DNA of 64,000 bases from Isoetes taiwanensis. Lineage: Eukaryota > Streptophyta > Lycopodiopsida > Isoetales > Isoetaceae. The number at the start of each line of letters is the position of its first letter. Position 1 is the first letter of the stretch. Positions 1 through 11,900 of the stretch are shown here, piece by piece. Location of the stretch: positions 547,084 to 611,083 of the forward strand of contig JAJEKV010000098.1 in NCBI GenBank assembly GCA_021234155.1. The letters are read 5' to 3'. The translations under genes and the position numbers were made by a program. The notes under the pieces were generated by a model, which was given only the letters and a program-made list of their open reading frames with translations, had not been told where the DNA came from and did no database searches.

Positions 1-933
1 TTATCTTTTGAAGAGTATGAAATGGCCATTTTTGCTTTTTTATTTTTCCAACATAGGTCTAACCCAAATGGCAATTTCTTCTTCGAAGTTTTAGCACTCA
101 AAGTGGCCAAATTTAGACAAGCACAAATTTAGATAACAACACAGCAATAACCTAATTCTGACATTGCAAACTATATACCCACTAAATCTAACAATTCAAG
201 TCATAAGTCGATAAATACCGAGAGGTGAATGCATTCATTTCCAGAAATTACTATCTTTAATAAGTAAGTACAGCCTCTGATAAGAACCCACATGGATATA
301 GCGAAAGTTATTCCCGAAGAAAATGTCCTAAGCTTGAAATTGCCATTTTTTTGGTCATTCTCCTTCGTCCATGGAATTCAAATGGCCAAAATGTTATATG
401 TACTAAACCATCAAATGATGATTGGCCATTCCAATCATTTAGCTGCCAGTAAGCTACTACAAAATGGCAAATTTGCATCTATTACATGGCTAGCTCACCC
501 TACCCAAGCTGACTAGGGAATTTTGCCAAAATTGATAATTCATTGCCAAATGGCCCATCGACTATTAAAATTTATGTTGCTAATTATAATGGTCTGAATT
601 CCACGAAGACATGGAGCATCTCAGTGGAAACTTTAGAGGCGATGGACTCGCGATCCGCAGGCCAGTCCATGTTGAGGTGGAAGTGCAAACTACAAAATGT
701 ATCTTGAGCAGGGAACCTCGGTATCGGAGGATGAGGGAAGATCATGACTTAAGCAGAGTTTTGAATCTACATATTATATGGATTAGAGAGCCTTGAGACA
801 TGCATTCACAAGATATGAATGAGACCATTTTTACAGTATAAATGCTTATACATGTTATCAATGTTGTATCTTCTTGTTGGTTAGGAATTGTAAGACCTGA
901 TCGTCCTCGCACTTAGTCAACTCCATATTAGGC
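1..933. other. Gene-free stretch with recurring TGGCCATT/TGGCAA words
   Basis: I see no convincing gene here. The short open frames lack codon patterns or motifs I recognise. Variants of TGGCCATT, TGGCAATT and TGGCCAAA recur about nine times within the first 570 bases, which suggests a worn repeat rather than coding sequence. Confidence 0.4.
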
Positions 934-1170
934 ATGGCAATCATCTCAAGGATACTAGCTATATAACAAAGGAAGACCCCTCTCTCCTCTTAGGTTATTG
1001 CAAGGCGTCGAGAACTATGTAAAAATAGAAGAAGGCTCTAAAGAAATTTGAGCCATTTATTATTAAGGCAAAACAACTATTCAAGACCACTGGCCGTGAA
1101 CCCTTGGTTTGATTATGTTTAGATAGCATGAACAATATAGTATTGCATATAACTTTACAGTTGATGTAAT
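934..1170 (+). repeat. Left copy of a ~240-bp direct repeat flanking the copia LTRs
   Basis: This segment abuts the left LTR. It is repeated in the same orientation just outside the right LTR (about 21288-21507). Shared stretches include CTCAAGGATACTA, GCCATTTATTATTAAGGC, CGTGAACCCTTGGTTTGATT and TGTAATTGTTTGG. A copia target-site duplication is normally about 5 bp, so this repeat is not an ordinary one. Both copies differ by substitutions and small indels, so the duplication is old. Confidence 0.75.
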
Positions 1171-1834
1171 TGTTTGGTTTTGAGAATCAAACAATCTCAA
1201 CACCAATGCATAACATATGCATTTGTAACACTAACCACATCAATTTGCATTCACAATGCCAACCACATTAATTTAATGATTAGCTTTCATAGCATAGTAA
1301 TTTCACTATGCATTTAAAGGAACCATTAAACCTATAGAATGCAAATTATATACTATCAATACATTCAATCCAAAGGTGAATAGAGACCTTTCACAATATG
1401 ATTCGATCTTTCCTCTCTCTTCAAAGCCGAGCTCTGTACATCTTAGATTACAATTATATGGTCAGTTCCGGCCTCTCTGTCGGACTGACCTCTTGCCTTT
1501 CTCTGGTTTGTCATAGACTGTCATAATGTGTCTTTCTATAAATACCTTTTCCAAAGGTTTAAAACAAAGTATACAATGCTTCTCTATAACATATTCACAT
1601 CGTAAAACTATCATTAGGATTTAACATATGGCTAGTCATGTGTATGTCTTTAACCCCAAACAATTCAGTGTTGAAAATCCTTTGTATAATTCTGTATTGT
1701 TTTCTTCATCTGAACTGTTTACTTCATTAGTCTAGACAACTTTCTCAGTTTGACACTTGCTCCCCTAAAGTCTTAAGTTCCTATTTCTGCCAGATTATGA
1801 TATGAACCTATATGTTTCTGACATATTTCTTATA
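1171..1834 (-). repeat. 3' LTR of the copia element
   Basis: About 664 bp, closely matching the 20609-21287 LTR. Both share TTTTGAGAATCAAAC near one end and GACATATTTCTTA near the other, plus CTTTCCTCTCTCTTCAAAGC and CTATAAATACCTTTTCCAAA. The minus-strand start reads TATAAG where the other LTR reads TGTAAG, so the terminal TG seems mutated. Confidence 0.9.
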
Positions 1835-1846
1835 TTCCCCTTTCAT
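1835..1846 (-). other. Polypurine tract next to the 3' LTR
   Basis: Read on the minus strand, GAAAGGGGAA lies immediately before the LTR start. This is the usual place and composition for the plus-strand primer of a copia element, and it fixes the element's direction. Confidence 0.8.
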
Positions 1847-1849
1847 ATC

Positions 1850-2311
1850 ATAATCTTATGTTTCCTTGCAGTTTAACTCTTCTGCCAATTTCATCAACCT
1901 ATTATAATTCAGACCCTTTGTGAAGATGTCTGCCAACTGCCTTTCTAAACTTATATACTTGAGTTCTATCACACCTTTGTTCACCATTCCTCTAATGAAA
2001 TGCATCTCCATTTCTATGTGTTTTGTTCTTTCATGCATCATTGGGTTATTGGTCATTGCTATTCAACTTTGATTATCACAAAACAGAGTTGTACCTTTCT
2101 TTTGCGATTCTGTCGTTGACAATGCTATAGATGATTGTTTCTTTGTTCTCCAGCATATAGGGCCTCCTCCAAACATCAATGTAAAACCAGAAGTTGATTT
2201 CCTCTCATCTAGATCTCCACACCAGTCAGCATCTGCATAAGCCTTTAACTATAAATCATCTCCACAATAAATAATCTCTGTTGTTTTTGTCCCCTTTAGA
2301 AATCTCAAGAC
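1850..2311 (-). pseudogene. Copia RNase H (C-terminal Pol) remnant
   Basis: Minus-strand translation gives AYADADWCGDLDERKSTSG, then CWRTKKQSSIALSTTES, then HERTKHIEMEMHFIR and QLADIFTKGL, the standard order of copia RNase H and Pol C-terminus. The Asp in ADADW and the Glu in TTES match the catalytic acids of the family. At least one stop precedes the IAMTNNPMMHERTK segment. The upstream end at about 2311 (LRFLKGTKTTE) is where the 2.3-4.0 kb insertion separates it from the rest of Pol. Confidence 0.85.
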
Positions 2312-4015
2312 CCTTTTTTTTTTTTGAAGAACTGTGTCATCAATATATTAAAAGAATGGTAATGTTACACAAAGCAAATTTGAGGAGGAAGGCGCCCCAA
2401 AGAGGCGAATACCACCGACACTCCACAACAAACTCAGGAAAAACTGCAACTCACTAGCGTACAAACCGACCATCACCATCTACAACACCCAAAGGGAGTC
2501 CATGGAGAATGACTTCCTCTACTAATCCGGGAACACGAAGCTTTTGAAATAGTTTATGCCAGAGCGTGAGAAAAGCTTGAGAAGGCGATGGCGGCTAGGG
2601 TTTAGCGACTAAGGCTTCGCCCATGGCGGCGACCGTTCTTCGTCGCGAGAACTTCACGACCCGGTCGATCTTTGGAAGGACACGGATTCTCGGCCAGTCT
2701 TCTGGCGCCCCTCTCTTGATTTGTTTTCGATCAGTGGTACGTAGGCTTGGAATTTAGCTGTAGGCTTAGATCTCTTCCGGAAGTTCGAGAACCAGCAGCA
2801 AATCCGCGACCAAAGGTAATTCCAACTTGGTTTTCAGCTCTATTAATGCGGGGTTGTTATATGAGTAAGTCTGAGAATGCGGTACGGGAAAGCCGGCACC
2901 CGATGCGGGCTGCCATGCTTCATGAGCACTCGGTGCTAAAAGGATTTTCCATGCATCATGTATATATTGGCGTTAGTTGCCAGCTACTTCTTGAGTGCGA
3001 ACAGTAGAGGCCCTCCACTGTCCCAACAAGGGGAGGATTATGTATGACTTGAATGTTAACGCTCGAATCATTCTGGAATAAGCTACGGTGGTTTGCCATG
3101 GGATTCCACAGCAGGCGGGAGACTAGGGAGGCCGAGGGCATTGTGGGAATGAAGCCCATATTAACGCGATGGGATGAAGTTCAGCGGGCATGTCTTCTTT
3201 TCTTAGCGGAAGAAGGTTATGCAATAATGCTACTTGATAATGGAATCAGTAGGATTGTCGTATGAGCCTGTGGATGCTGGGAATATTCTTAGGAGAATGC
3301 TTAAGTATGGCTCCTTCTTACTAAGATCTCTTATGGCCATTCTAGAATGGGAAGTGGCGAGCTGAATATCTCTTGATCTGGTGATTGAGACATGATTACT
3401 TACGTATATCACGGTGACGGGTGCTTAAAATCTCTTAATGGAGACCCTATTGAGCCTTTGTAATAAGGTGCAGACCATTTTATAAATTTAGCCTAAGGCC
3501 CGAGCCTTCTCTCTTATAGTATCCTATGGAGAAGAAGTTGAGAGAGGCTCTAAATCTCTTGGGTTTAGAGTCACGAATTTTCATGGATTTGAGAAGTAAT
3601 AGCGGCTACGTACTCCTTTGTAATATTGTAAACCTCTCTTATCTTTTTTTGAATACAATGAGGATCATTCTTGCCTTCAAAAAAAAAAAAATAGTTTGTA
3701 CGAATTAGAATGGAGAGGGCTGCTTGGTGTGAATCCCCATGAAGATCTAGCCATTGCTGAAGCTTCCAAATCCAGCAACCAACCAAGCCCACTTTGCCTG
3801 CGGATGCTGGCTGGCGCTTTAGCATAGGCGGCATCAGGATACATGAAGGCGGCAAGCTGGCGGCTAGTCAATCTCACACAGCTTGAGCAGCGACCCAATC
3901 CCGGGCTGACACGCAGGAGTGAGGGGCATAAACGGAACAATGCTCCGCGGTCTCGCGATGAAGAGAGGCCACAACAAAGGGGCTGAGAGGGGCTCGCGCA
4001 TCTGAGCACCTTTTG
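2312..4015 (+). mobile_element. Inserted block inside copia Pol; poly-A-tailed retro-insert plus unknown DNA
   Basis: The block separates copia VLR (about 4016) from LRFLKGT (about 2311). The plus strand carries a 13-base A run at about 3680-3692 after GAATACAATGAGGATC, as expected for the 3' end of a retrotransposed copy. I do not recognise coding motifs in 2400-3680. The GC-rich 3705-4015 part differs in composition and may be a second insert. Words near the edges, GGTGCTCAGAT and GGGTCTTGAGAT, could be a diverged target duplication. Confidence 0.5.
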
Positions 4016-4720
4016 CGCCATCCAAAGATTTTTTTCTGGATCACTATTGTATCTGCTTAACATATTCACAATATATGTTACGTCAGGTCTGGTGATATTG
4101 GCAATATGCAATAAACTTCCTACCAACTGTCTATATGGTATCTTTGTCATTTCTTCTCTTTCTTTGTCATTCTTGGGACACATGTGCTTTGATAATTTAG
4201 CTCCTACTGCCACTGGTATTTTTACTGAGTTGCAATTCTTTCTTTGTTGAGAGAAATTCTTTTATTTTCTCTATCCTTTTTAACCTGTATTCCCAAGAAT
4301 TTAGACAACTCACTTAGATCTTTTCATTTTATACTTTCCGGGGGAATCTCCTTGCATTGTTTTTAGAAGATGTTCATCTTTGTTGGTACCCTGTCGATCT
4401 ACATAGATGGCCATTATGCAATAATCATTTTCCCTTCTAAGAACATAAATATTTTCATCATTTTCCAGCTTTGCAAAACCCTATTCCTTTAGATATTTAT
4501 CAATACATACGTACCATTACTGGGGAGCTTTGTTTTGATCATAGCTTGACTCTTTTCCGGACCTTAGATTTTCCATTTTCATATCCTTGTGCTTGTTTCA
4601 TGTAAGCTCTAATTGTGCATTTAGGAAGGTTGTGCATACGACCATGTGATGCAATTCCATATTTAAAGCATTTGCCATGGTAATTATCATTCTAATACTA
4701 GACATCTTTACCACTGGAGA
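4016..4720 (-). pseudogene. Copia reverse transcriptase remnant with lost catalytic residues
   Basis: Minus-strand frames give SPVVKMSSIRMIITMANAL, then HHMVVCTTFLNAQLE, then FAKLENDENIYVLRRENDY, MAIYVDRQG, and finally YRQLVGSLLHIANITRPDV. These follow the order of copia RT blocks. Two catalytic sites are changed. The block-A Asp (family form QMDV) is Val, encoded by GTC at 4640-4642. The YVDD box reads YVDR at about 4393-4406. Frameshifts separate the pieces, so no active enzyme could be made. Upstream Pol is displaced to 8991-9225. Confidence 0.85.

Positions 4721-4721
<1 letters not shown>

Positions 4722-4757
<36 letters not shown>
4722..4757. repeat. (GATA)n microsatellite
   Basis: About nine GATA units lie exactly between the copia RT fragment and the 4.8-9.0 kb LINE-derived block. 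Read on the minus strand they sit at the LINE's 3' end, so they may be its tail. Confidence 0.9.
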
Positions 4758-4758
<1 letters not shown>

Positions 4759-7700
4759 GAATGATACATTATTGTCCCTTGTACCCTAAGGCCCGTGGAC
4801 TTATGTAGCATAAGGAAACTCCCTTCGACGGTGCTACTAGCACATCATGCGATTTTACAATGTAGCCTTTTAGAGGCTTGACTTTTTTCTAATATCTGCA
4901 GGCACCCGGCTTTGGATGGCGGCTTCATGGCGCGGCGGCGTCGTTATCAATCGACTTTGGTGAGCGTTTTTCGGGGTGTTTATGTTTGCGCCTCTCCGAC
5001 GTTCATCGCGAAACCCTTTTTCTTTGTGTACTTCTTCGGTGCCTGGCCGTCATTTCGGTATTGCGTCGCGGATCCCTCTTGTTTCGACTTTGTCATCATG
5101 ATGTGTCTGGACTGACCCACCTTATATTTACGTACTTATTCGATGCTTTCCATATCACCCAGGGCAATCATTTAGCATATGATTCTCATCTTCCACTTTC
5201 CCTTTATTCTGAGATTACGCATATTCGATCTCTCTCTATCCCTCGCCACTTTGTCCTTTTCAATCCTCATTTCGTGACTTCCCATTACGAATCTTGCTAG
5301 AGTGTCTTCTTGGCTTTCCTATTATGTCATCACGGTATATGTTTGCCTTCTCTGTTGTCCGGGTTGAAAGCATCATAAACCACATTGTCTTGGGGCCCGT
5401 GTGGGTTTATCGACCGGCCATGTGTCGCGTGGCTTTGTCGACCCTTTCGTCTTTTCCATTCCCCTTAGGTGATAAGGGTCAGCTCAAGTTCATCCCCAAT
5501 TTCCCTGCGTCCACATTGCTACATCCATCCGAACCACCGTTGCCTTCGATTATATGGGCTTTTTTGGGATTACATTTGATTCTCGATTAATGTTTGCTAA
5601 CTTGCTTACAGTTTCTTTGCATTGTTCCTTATAAGATATCGATGGTCCTTTCCCATGCCATTACTTCCATCCGGTTTTTGCCACTGTCTCATATACTATA
5701 GTTGTTTGTGATTGTATTGGATTTCTCGGCTTAAATTCACGATTTTATGCCATTGTCACGTACGTCCCCTTCTTGTTTTTCCCACTTTTCTCGTCCGGAC
5801 AGCCCCGGGCTTACGCCCCCATATAGGTTGTGGTTGCCTTCTGCCTTTGGAACAAGTAGCATTTAATTTCAGGTTATTATCCTTGCTTTTTGTTGCGAGA
5901 AATTTTTCATATTGTAGTAACTTCCGATGGTTTTGCTTGGAATCTTTGTGTCTGCTCCTTTAGCCCATTTTCCTATGCCAGCGCGCGTCATATCCGGAAT
6001 AACCATGCTCGGTGATTCTTCTAATTATGTTCCCAAGTATGAATCCAGCGGTTTGTCTACCTTTTGCGAAAAAAGACTATTTTGTTTTTTCAGAGATTGA
6101 ACCAACCAACCCTCGCCTTTTCCGCGAAATTTTCGCTTGAGTTTAAGTAACACAGGTATCCCTTTGTTCTTTGTATCATGCTCAAGTCATGCATATAGCA
6201 TGATGGGTACTTTGTGTTCCCTAGGGTAGAGTGATGCCTTGTCCCCTTCTTTGTTCTGCTATATAAAATCTCGGAGGGCATCTATGTATATCCCAAATAA
6301 TGTGGGAGATAGTGGGCATCCCCTGTTTGACCCGTCACAATCCATCGCTTTCCCTTCTTCTTCCATTTTCGTGATAAACATTATAGTATAATCTCGCACT
6401 GCCCCCACCATATCCTTTGGTGCTGCATATCTATAAGCCTCCCAGATAGCTTTTCCCTTGGGGGTCGTGTCGGCTTTCCTAAAATCCACAAAAGCGACAT
6501 ATTATTTTCTTCCTTGGTTTCTATTACGTTTCGGTATACGAGGTGTCACTAAGTGGTGCGTTGTTGTTGGTGATCCGCCTAAACCACCTTCGTCACAGTT
6601 AATATAGATTCCCCTTGCCCAATTCTTCCAGCTTGTTGTCTAAAACTTTTCCAAACCATTTTGCAAAATGGAGCTCACCATTATAGTTACGTAATTTCCT
6701 GGTTCACATGCGCCTCCCCCTTTTGTGTAGGGGTATCCCCTCGCTATGTTACTCGCCCACCGGATGGTAGTCCATTGTGTATGATGCCATTAAAAATATC
6801 CGTCACTTGCTTTTAAGATTATTGCATCTACACTCTTTAATAGTTCCAATTAACATTGTTATAGGTGCGGGGCTTTGTTATTAGCCATTTCTATTCAATG
6901 CCATCATCACTTCACATCGTATTAAAACGAGTTTGTCCATCCCTTGTAGTTACGGTACTTCCGGTCTTTTGCGGGAGATGCCTGATTTTTATAAAAGTTT
7001 CTCCAAAATATTTCTCCCCAACCAGATGCGTCCCAATTTCCTCTTGTGAACTACTATTTTTCCGATTCCCGATCGCTTTCTTTTTGACCCCTTTCAATTT
7101 CCTGGTTGTTTTTCGTGAGCTTAGCCAGCCCCATTGGTGTTGTATCGGATTGCGTTTCTCTTGCTCTCGACGCATTTTGGGGTATATCTTTTTCTCTCGG
7201 TTTGGTATGTTTCCTCCCTTTATGCTCGACCCTTCTTTTACGTTTTTACGATTCGTCATCATACCATTGGGGGCTTTGAGCGATCTTTCCCTCTTTTTTC
7301 TTTTTCTCTTCCGAATACTTCCAACACTGCTACTTTTCTTTGTTATGTCATTAAGCCCGTCTCCATTCTCATAAAAATCACCTTTCATTGTGCTCCCCAA
7401 TTCCATTTTCCCATTTCTTCTGAATGTATTATACAAATACATCTATTTTCTTCCCTGGAACCGTATTTTCATTTTTCCCATTGTTAATTTCCTCGTCTCT
7501 TGTTTGCATACCTTCGGGGTGTATCCATCCCCATAAGTGTTAGGCTGTATTACGTGCACTCTCTCTTTTGCCGGCCAGTAGATCGAGGCTGATGAATCCC
7601 AGATTACCATTTCTGCTGAAGTGTCATTCATTATCCGTAGTCCACTATACTTTCCCCATGTGCATGCGTCAGGAATTGCGACTCAAGGACTCAAAGAGCT

Positions 7701-8990
7701 CCGGTAGGTGAGTGATCTTGAAGTGGGTTTTCTTGTTCTTGCTTCTTTGTTATATGGTTCTAGGGTTAAGAAGATGCGAGAAATGCAGATTCCCGCTAAT
7801 TTTTCAGTAGATCTACCTTAAATCTTTACGGTCTTTGTCGTAGTCTTGTCCCTATTTGTCTTTTAATTTAAATGCGGTGGATATTAGCCACACGGCTCCT
7901 AGCTACTTAGCTTACCCTCACGTTTGTTTAGATCCTCTTCTATATTCTCATTTCATTCTTACGCCTCCCTTTAGCAGCTTCAAAACGTGGTCCCAGCCCC
8001 TTTAAATGTGTGGTCTATACTGTTATCTCCACATAAATACATTGTTGGTGCCTCTTTCTTTTCTTATTTTATATTTTTTTTTTCATGTAATTTTAAACTC
8101 AGCGATATTTATCTCACGTTTATTATTCCCTCACCCCATTTCCTTTTCTTTTATTTTTGTTATTATTTCATAATATTATATTTCCTTAGATAAAAGTCTA
8201 CTGTATTCTGCCTCTATGCCGTAATGCCATGTGCGTGCCCTTCTCCTTTATGTTCACGTATCACTGTCTTATCACGTCCCACTGCCACGGTTTAATTTCC
8301 GTTGGAGTCTCTGAGTTCCTCACCCATGCTGCGTTTGTTACTAACATGTATTTTTATATTGATTTGCGTTCGTGTCGCCTACTATTTGTCATGGCCCTCT
8401 TACGCGCGCCTTACCTCAACCCCCCTTTCTAATCTAGTCATACCATTCATGAGTGGACACGTAGTGCCGAGTAGGTCCAGTTGGTCGACGCGTACCCTTT
8501 GTGTCCTCCTCGTCATGCTTGACGTACCGTTCCTATGCCAATACATAAAATTCGAATTTTCATGACCGTTGTGTACCCGTTGACGAATATGCTTCCGATT
8601 CTCGTCCTCCATCCTGCCCCTCGGCCCATAGCTCCGTTAGCTATGCTGTGCTGATTGGCGTTCCTCCTTCTTCTGTTCCATTAACCTTGCCCCCTTCTAG
8701 TATTAAGATTAACACTCTGATACTCCCATTTTCGAACCTCTCATGGATCCGGCTGCAGTTCTTTTGTATTTTTAGCTTTTTAAGTAATTTAAAATAACTA
8801 TCTGGATCTCCGACTACAATTGGCTACTTCTGCTAGACCTAACTTACAAACATACTGATAACAAACACAGATTGGAAAGTAAATCACAGATTACTGACCT
8901 GTTTATCGCTATCTTCCCTCGATTCCCCATTTACCATCGCCCATCGCCCATCGCTTTTTGATGAATGCCCATCGCCCATCGCCCATCGCT
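4758..8990 (-). mobile_element. Decayed LINE inserted in the copia element
   Basis: This block separates copia RT parts at 4720 and 8991. The only clear coding trace is the RT core at about 6520-6100. The remainder is T-rich on the plus strand with short minus-strand open frames that I cannot assign. Orientation follows from the RT fragment: 5' end near 8990, 3' end near the (GATA)n tract. It resembles the RT of the 52-55 kb LINE, so the two may belong to one family. Confidence 0.6.
6100..6520 (-). pseudogene. LINE reverse transcriptase core fragment
   Basis: The minus-strand frame reads YVAFVDFRKADTTPKGKAI and later GCPLSPTLFGIYIDALRDF. In non-LTR retrotransposon RTs the first is the motif containing the first catalytic Asp, normally followed by a DTV/DTVP step. 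The second is the GxxQGCPLSP block, here GSNRGCPLSP. The following catalytic YADD region is reduced to LYA then a stop, so the enzyme is dead. About 75 residues are in one open frame, with stops on either side. Confidence 0.8.
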
Positions 8991-8996
8991 TTATGA
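8932..8996. repeat. CCCATCG short tandem array
   Basis: Five to seven copies of CCCATCG, in two clusters separated by CTTTTTGATGAATG, lie at the junction of the LINE block and the copia RT fragment. They may have arisen at the insertion boundary. Confidence 0.85.
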
Positions 8997-9225
8997 GTAT
9001 CCCTGAGCCACCAATCTTGCTTTGTACTTTGGGCTTCCATTAGCATTTTGTCTCAATTTGAATATCCATTTATTCCCAATAGCTTGTTTTTCCTTTGGCA
9101 GGTCTGTAATTTCATATGTTGAGGTCCTTTCAAAAGATTCTATTTCTTCATTCATGGCCTCTCCATTTCTCACTTTCAAAGCCATTTATTGCATCCTCAA
9201 AGGTTTCTAGTACTCTTGCTTCCAC
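8991..9225 (-). pseudogene. Copia reverse transcriptase N-terminal fragment
   Basis: Minus-strand translation contains EEIESFERTSTYEITDLP, KQAIGNKWIFKLRQNANG and KYKARLVAQGYS. This is the start of copia RT, and the normal continuation is found at 4720. A shifted frame upstream reads VLETFEDAINGFESEKW, so at least one frameshift is present. The fragment is bounded at about 8990 by the LINE block and at about 9226 by another repeat. Confidence 0.88.
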
Positions 9226-9370
9226 TAATATCTAGCATTATAACAGGAAGTTTTTTTTTTTGTAATTTTATACGCTTTTCTGCATGGTTTTCATATGATT
9301 TAATGGCCGTAGTTCATGATGTCTACTAAACCGTACTTCTAGAGTGCTCACCCTATTTTATTGGTTAAAA
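9226..9370 (+). repeat. Single copy of the TIR-X terminal repeat
   Basis: Starting TAATATCTAGCATTATAACA and continuing through CATATGATTTAATGG and CTTCTAGAGTGCTCA, this matches the left terminus at 24087 and, inverted, the right terminus at 29508. It marks the exact break in the copia Pol gene. I do not find its inverted partner near 18.0 kb. Confidence 0.65.
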
Positions 9371-9489
9371 ATCCATGCGCCCAATGGTTTATCCCCCTTT
9401 GTTTTTATTTCCCTTACTTTTTGTGTGCATGTAAACCTCAAGCCTTTTTTATTTTAGGGTTAATTGTTTTAGGTTTTGCATATCTTTAT

Positions 9490-10460
9490 AGTATCGAAGT
9501 ATGTAGCCGAGGCAGAAGGCGTTGAAGCAGAAGAGGTGTTGGGGTTTCAACTGATGCAGACTGTGCAGATATCCGGGAAGCAAAATAATGTAGGCTATTT
9601 TATTACCAAGTTCAAGCTCATGCTAGCGCCTGATTATATTGCAGAAAATCTTCCTCATGGTTTATCGCCAGAGAAACTGATCTCCGACTATTTGAGAGGC
9701 ATGTCTGAATTTGCTTTGGAACATCTCAAGGAAAAGTATGGCAAATATATTAAGAAATCTAATGTTTCAGTGCAATATGGAATGAAAATGCAAAGCAGAG
9801 AATGAAAATCTGCTGTGAAATGGCTGGAATGATCCAAGGGAAATACCGCGAACATCTACCCGGTGGCTCCAGCCCGCATCCCTACGAGATAGTCGTTGAA
9901 CCAAGCCGCTTCTATCTATTGCCGGGAAAAGTTGCACGAGGTTCCTCTAAAATCGGTGACAAGTTTATGGTTGTGGATATATATGGCACCATTGATTTGT
10001 TCCGCACCAAGTAGTAAATTCTAAGCTTTGTCAAGTTCGTGAAGTTGCAATAAGCTGTGGTGAAATGGGCGGTGGTACATTTGTGGGACGAAATTTTTTA
10101 ATTATCCGCACTGTGAAATTGACAAGTTTTCAAGGATTTCATCTGCGTAAGATAGGTGGAAGCTTTGGAGGGTTACTTCTTGGATTAGTGGCTTTGCTAA
10201 CAACAAAATCGAACATTCAAGGCACCAGCTTCCATGGTTTTAGCCGGTTTTTTTATGAGCATAGTATGGTTTTATTTAATTGCCGAAGAATTGGTGGTGC
10301 ACTAGTGAGCCTAGGTATTATTTTAGATATAGACCTGCTATACTTGGACTTATAAAATCTAGCCTGTGGTAACTCCATGGGGGTTTAATGGGAAATATTG
10401 CAATTGCTTGCCATGATCAAGGAGATGGAGTGCAGATTGTAATGTGCGGTCATCTATCGC
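9490..10460 (+). pseudogene. Hsp70-like (HSPA12 type) ATPase-domain pseudogene
   Basis: Successive plus-strand frames resemble the divergent Hsp70 family called heat shock 70 kDa protein 12: FKLMLAPDYIAENLPHG, LISDYLRGMSEFALEHLKEK, then RMKIC-like MKICCEMAGMIQGKYREH, SPHPYEIVVEP, GDKFMVVDIYGTIDL, GEMGGGTFVGRNFF, SFHGFSRFFYEHSM and NIAIACHDQGDGVQIVM. The phosphate-binding loop, a Gly-rich VVDxGGGT in the family, is damaged to VVDIYGT, and at least four frameshifts or stops separate the blocks. No introns are apparent, so it could be a retrocopy or a decayed single-exon gene. It lies in DNA that splits the copia element. Confidence 0.65.
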
Positions 10461-11900
10461 GGGAGCTATGTTTAACACTCTAGTTGGTCTTGACCTTTCT
10501 TTGATCTTTGCAAGTCGGCAAAACCTATCTGGCGCATTTTCAAATTCTTGAAGACAACGTACCGTTCTATACTCTTGGCTTTCTAGTTGCAAAGATTCTT
10601 GCGCTCGCGGTCCTTCCATCAAATAGGATGCGCCCGACAAGACTTCTAGAATTGGCCAGTTTTTTGCTGATGGATTCTTTCTTGCTCGATTATGCAGTGC
10701 CATGGGTTACATCTCTTACAAGGTTTGTGACAGGAGTAATTTCACATACTAACTCATTCGAAAGCAAAAGAATTTCAGATTCTCCAAAAGAATCTTTGTT
10801 TGGCATCGAGGGTCTGTTTGACTGATGTATGCAAGCCCGTCGTGTTTTCCACCGTGTATTGGATCGTGATAACATGATGTGTTTTGCCTTGCGTGTCGAT
10901 TGTTCTCGCTAGTCAGCCAATTTAATGGAACGAAGCCGATGGCTCCAAATGCTACATATCCAAGTAAGTGTGGCCTTCATTATTGCATTGCAGTGGAATA
11001 GACAATATTAATTGTATCCTTGTTTGTTCTCCTGAGACATAACATTAATTGTATCCTTGTTTGTTCTCCTGAGACATTTCTTTTGCAGGAATGAATCTTC
11101 ACTCTATTTCCAAATACTCTATTTTGGTGCAATTGTCCAGCCTGTTATCTTATGTAGCACTATGTTCAACTCATATCATGATGGATGGTTAAACTCGGGT
11201 TCAAATTCCGCACTAAGTTTACTATGGCTCTAAGCCATTGCTTTCCACCTGTGAATTTCATGCACATGAATTAGGTGCAAAACTATTTTAAAAATTGCAG
11301 TTGCTCTTCATAGCATTGTGATGAAGAGACAAATTATGCTTTTATGCCATTCATATACAGGATACAATGTTGTGGTGAAGAATCAAATTCTATTTCTATA
11401 CCATTCTTTGTTTCTCAACTTGGTCCTTTACTCATTCTTCTTGCTCTTTTATTATTATACATCACCGTAGTTTTTTTCTTTTTTTTCTTTACATTTAGCA
11501 AAGACACTAGGTGAATTACGTTTCTCCATGGCATTCAACTCAACCTACAGGAGGATTCTTGCCATTCAACTCAATCTAGAGGAGGATTCTTGCTATTTTG
11601 TTCCATTTCTCTGCCTCATTTAATAAAGTCTCTCTCTTTGTTTCTAACACTAGAAACGTGTGCCCGGCGAGGCATTGGTCATGGACGTATGAAGGCATTT
11701 ATGTGTGTTAGTCATGGTTGTGTCATGAACGTGCGCAATGCATTTAAGACAATATATGTTTTAGGTGCAATAGACACATATAAATAAGGAACAAACTTTA
11801 CCTTTAAAATGTACGCATAATATGAAGTTCAAACAAAATCTTACACAAGTATACAAATACAAACTATTTAAGGTGCAAATAGAGATTATATTCGTCTGCC
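10461..11900. other. No recognisable gene; two short tandem duplications
   Basis: Open frames on both strands at 10359-10875 show no motif I know. At about 11006-11078 a 34-37 bp unit containing GTATCCTTGTTTGTTCTCC is present twice in tandem. At about 11530-11595 an AGGAGGATTCTTG unit is duplicated. At about 11200 GGTTCAAATTCC looks like an isolated pol III B box, without a convincing A box. Confidence 0.45.

Noticed and set aside
6865-7487. Overlapping 117-176 residue frames on both strands inside the LINE block
   Set aside because: Neither strand shows a motif; the plus-strand frames are Phe/Leu/Ser-rich as expected from T-rich DNA. I kept only the RT fragment.
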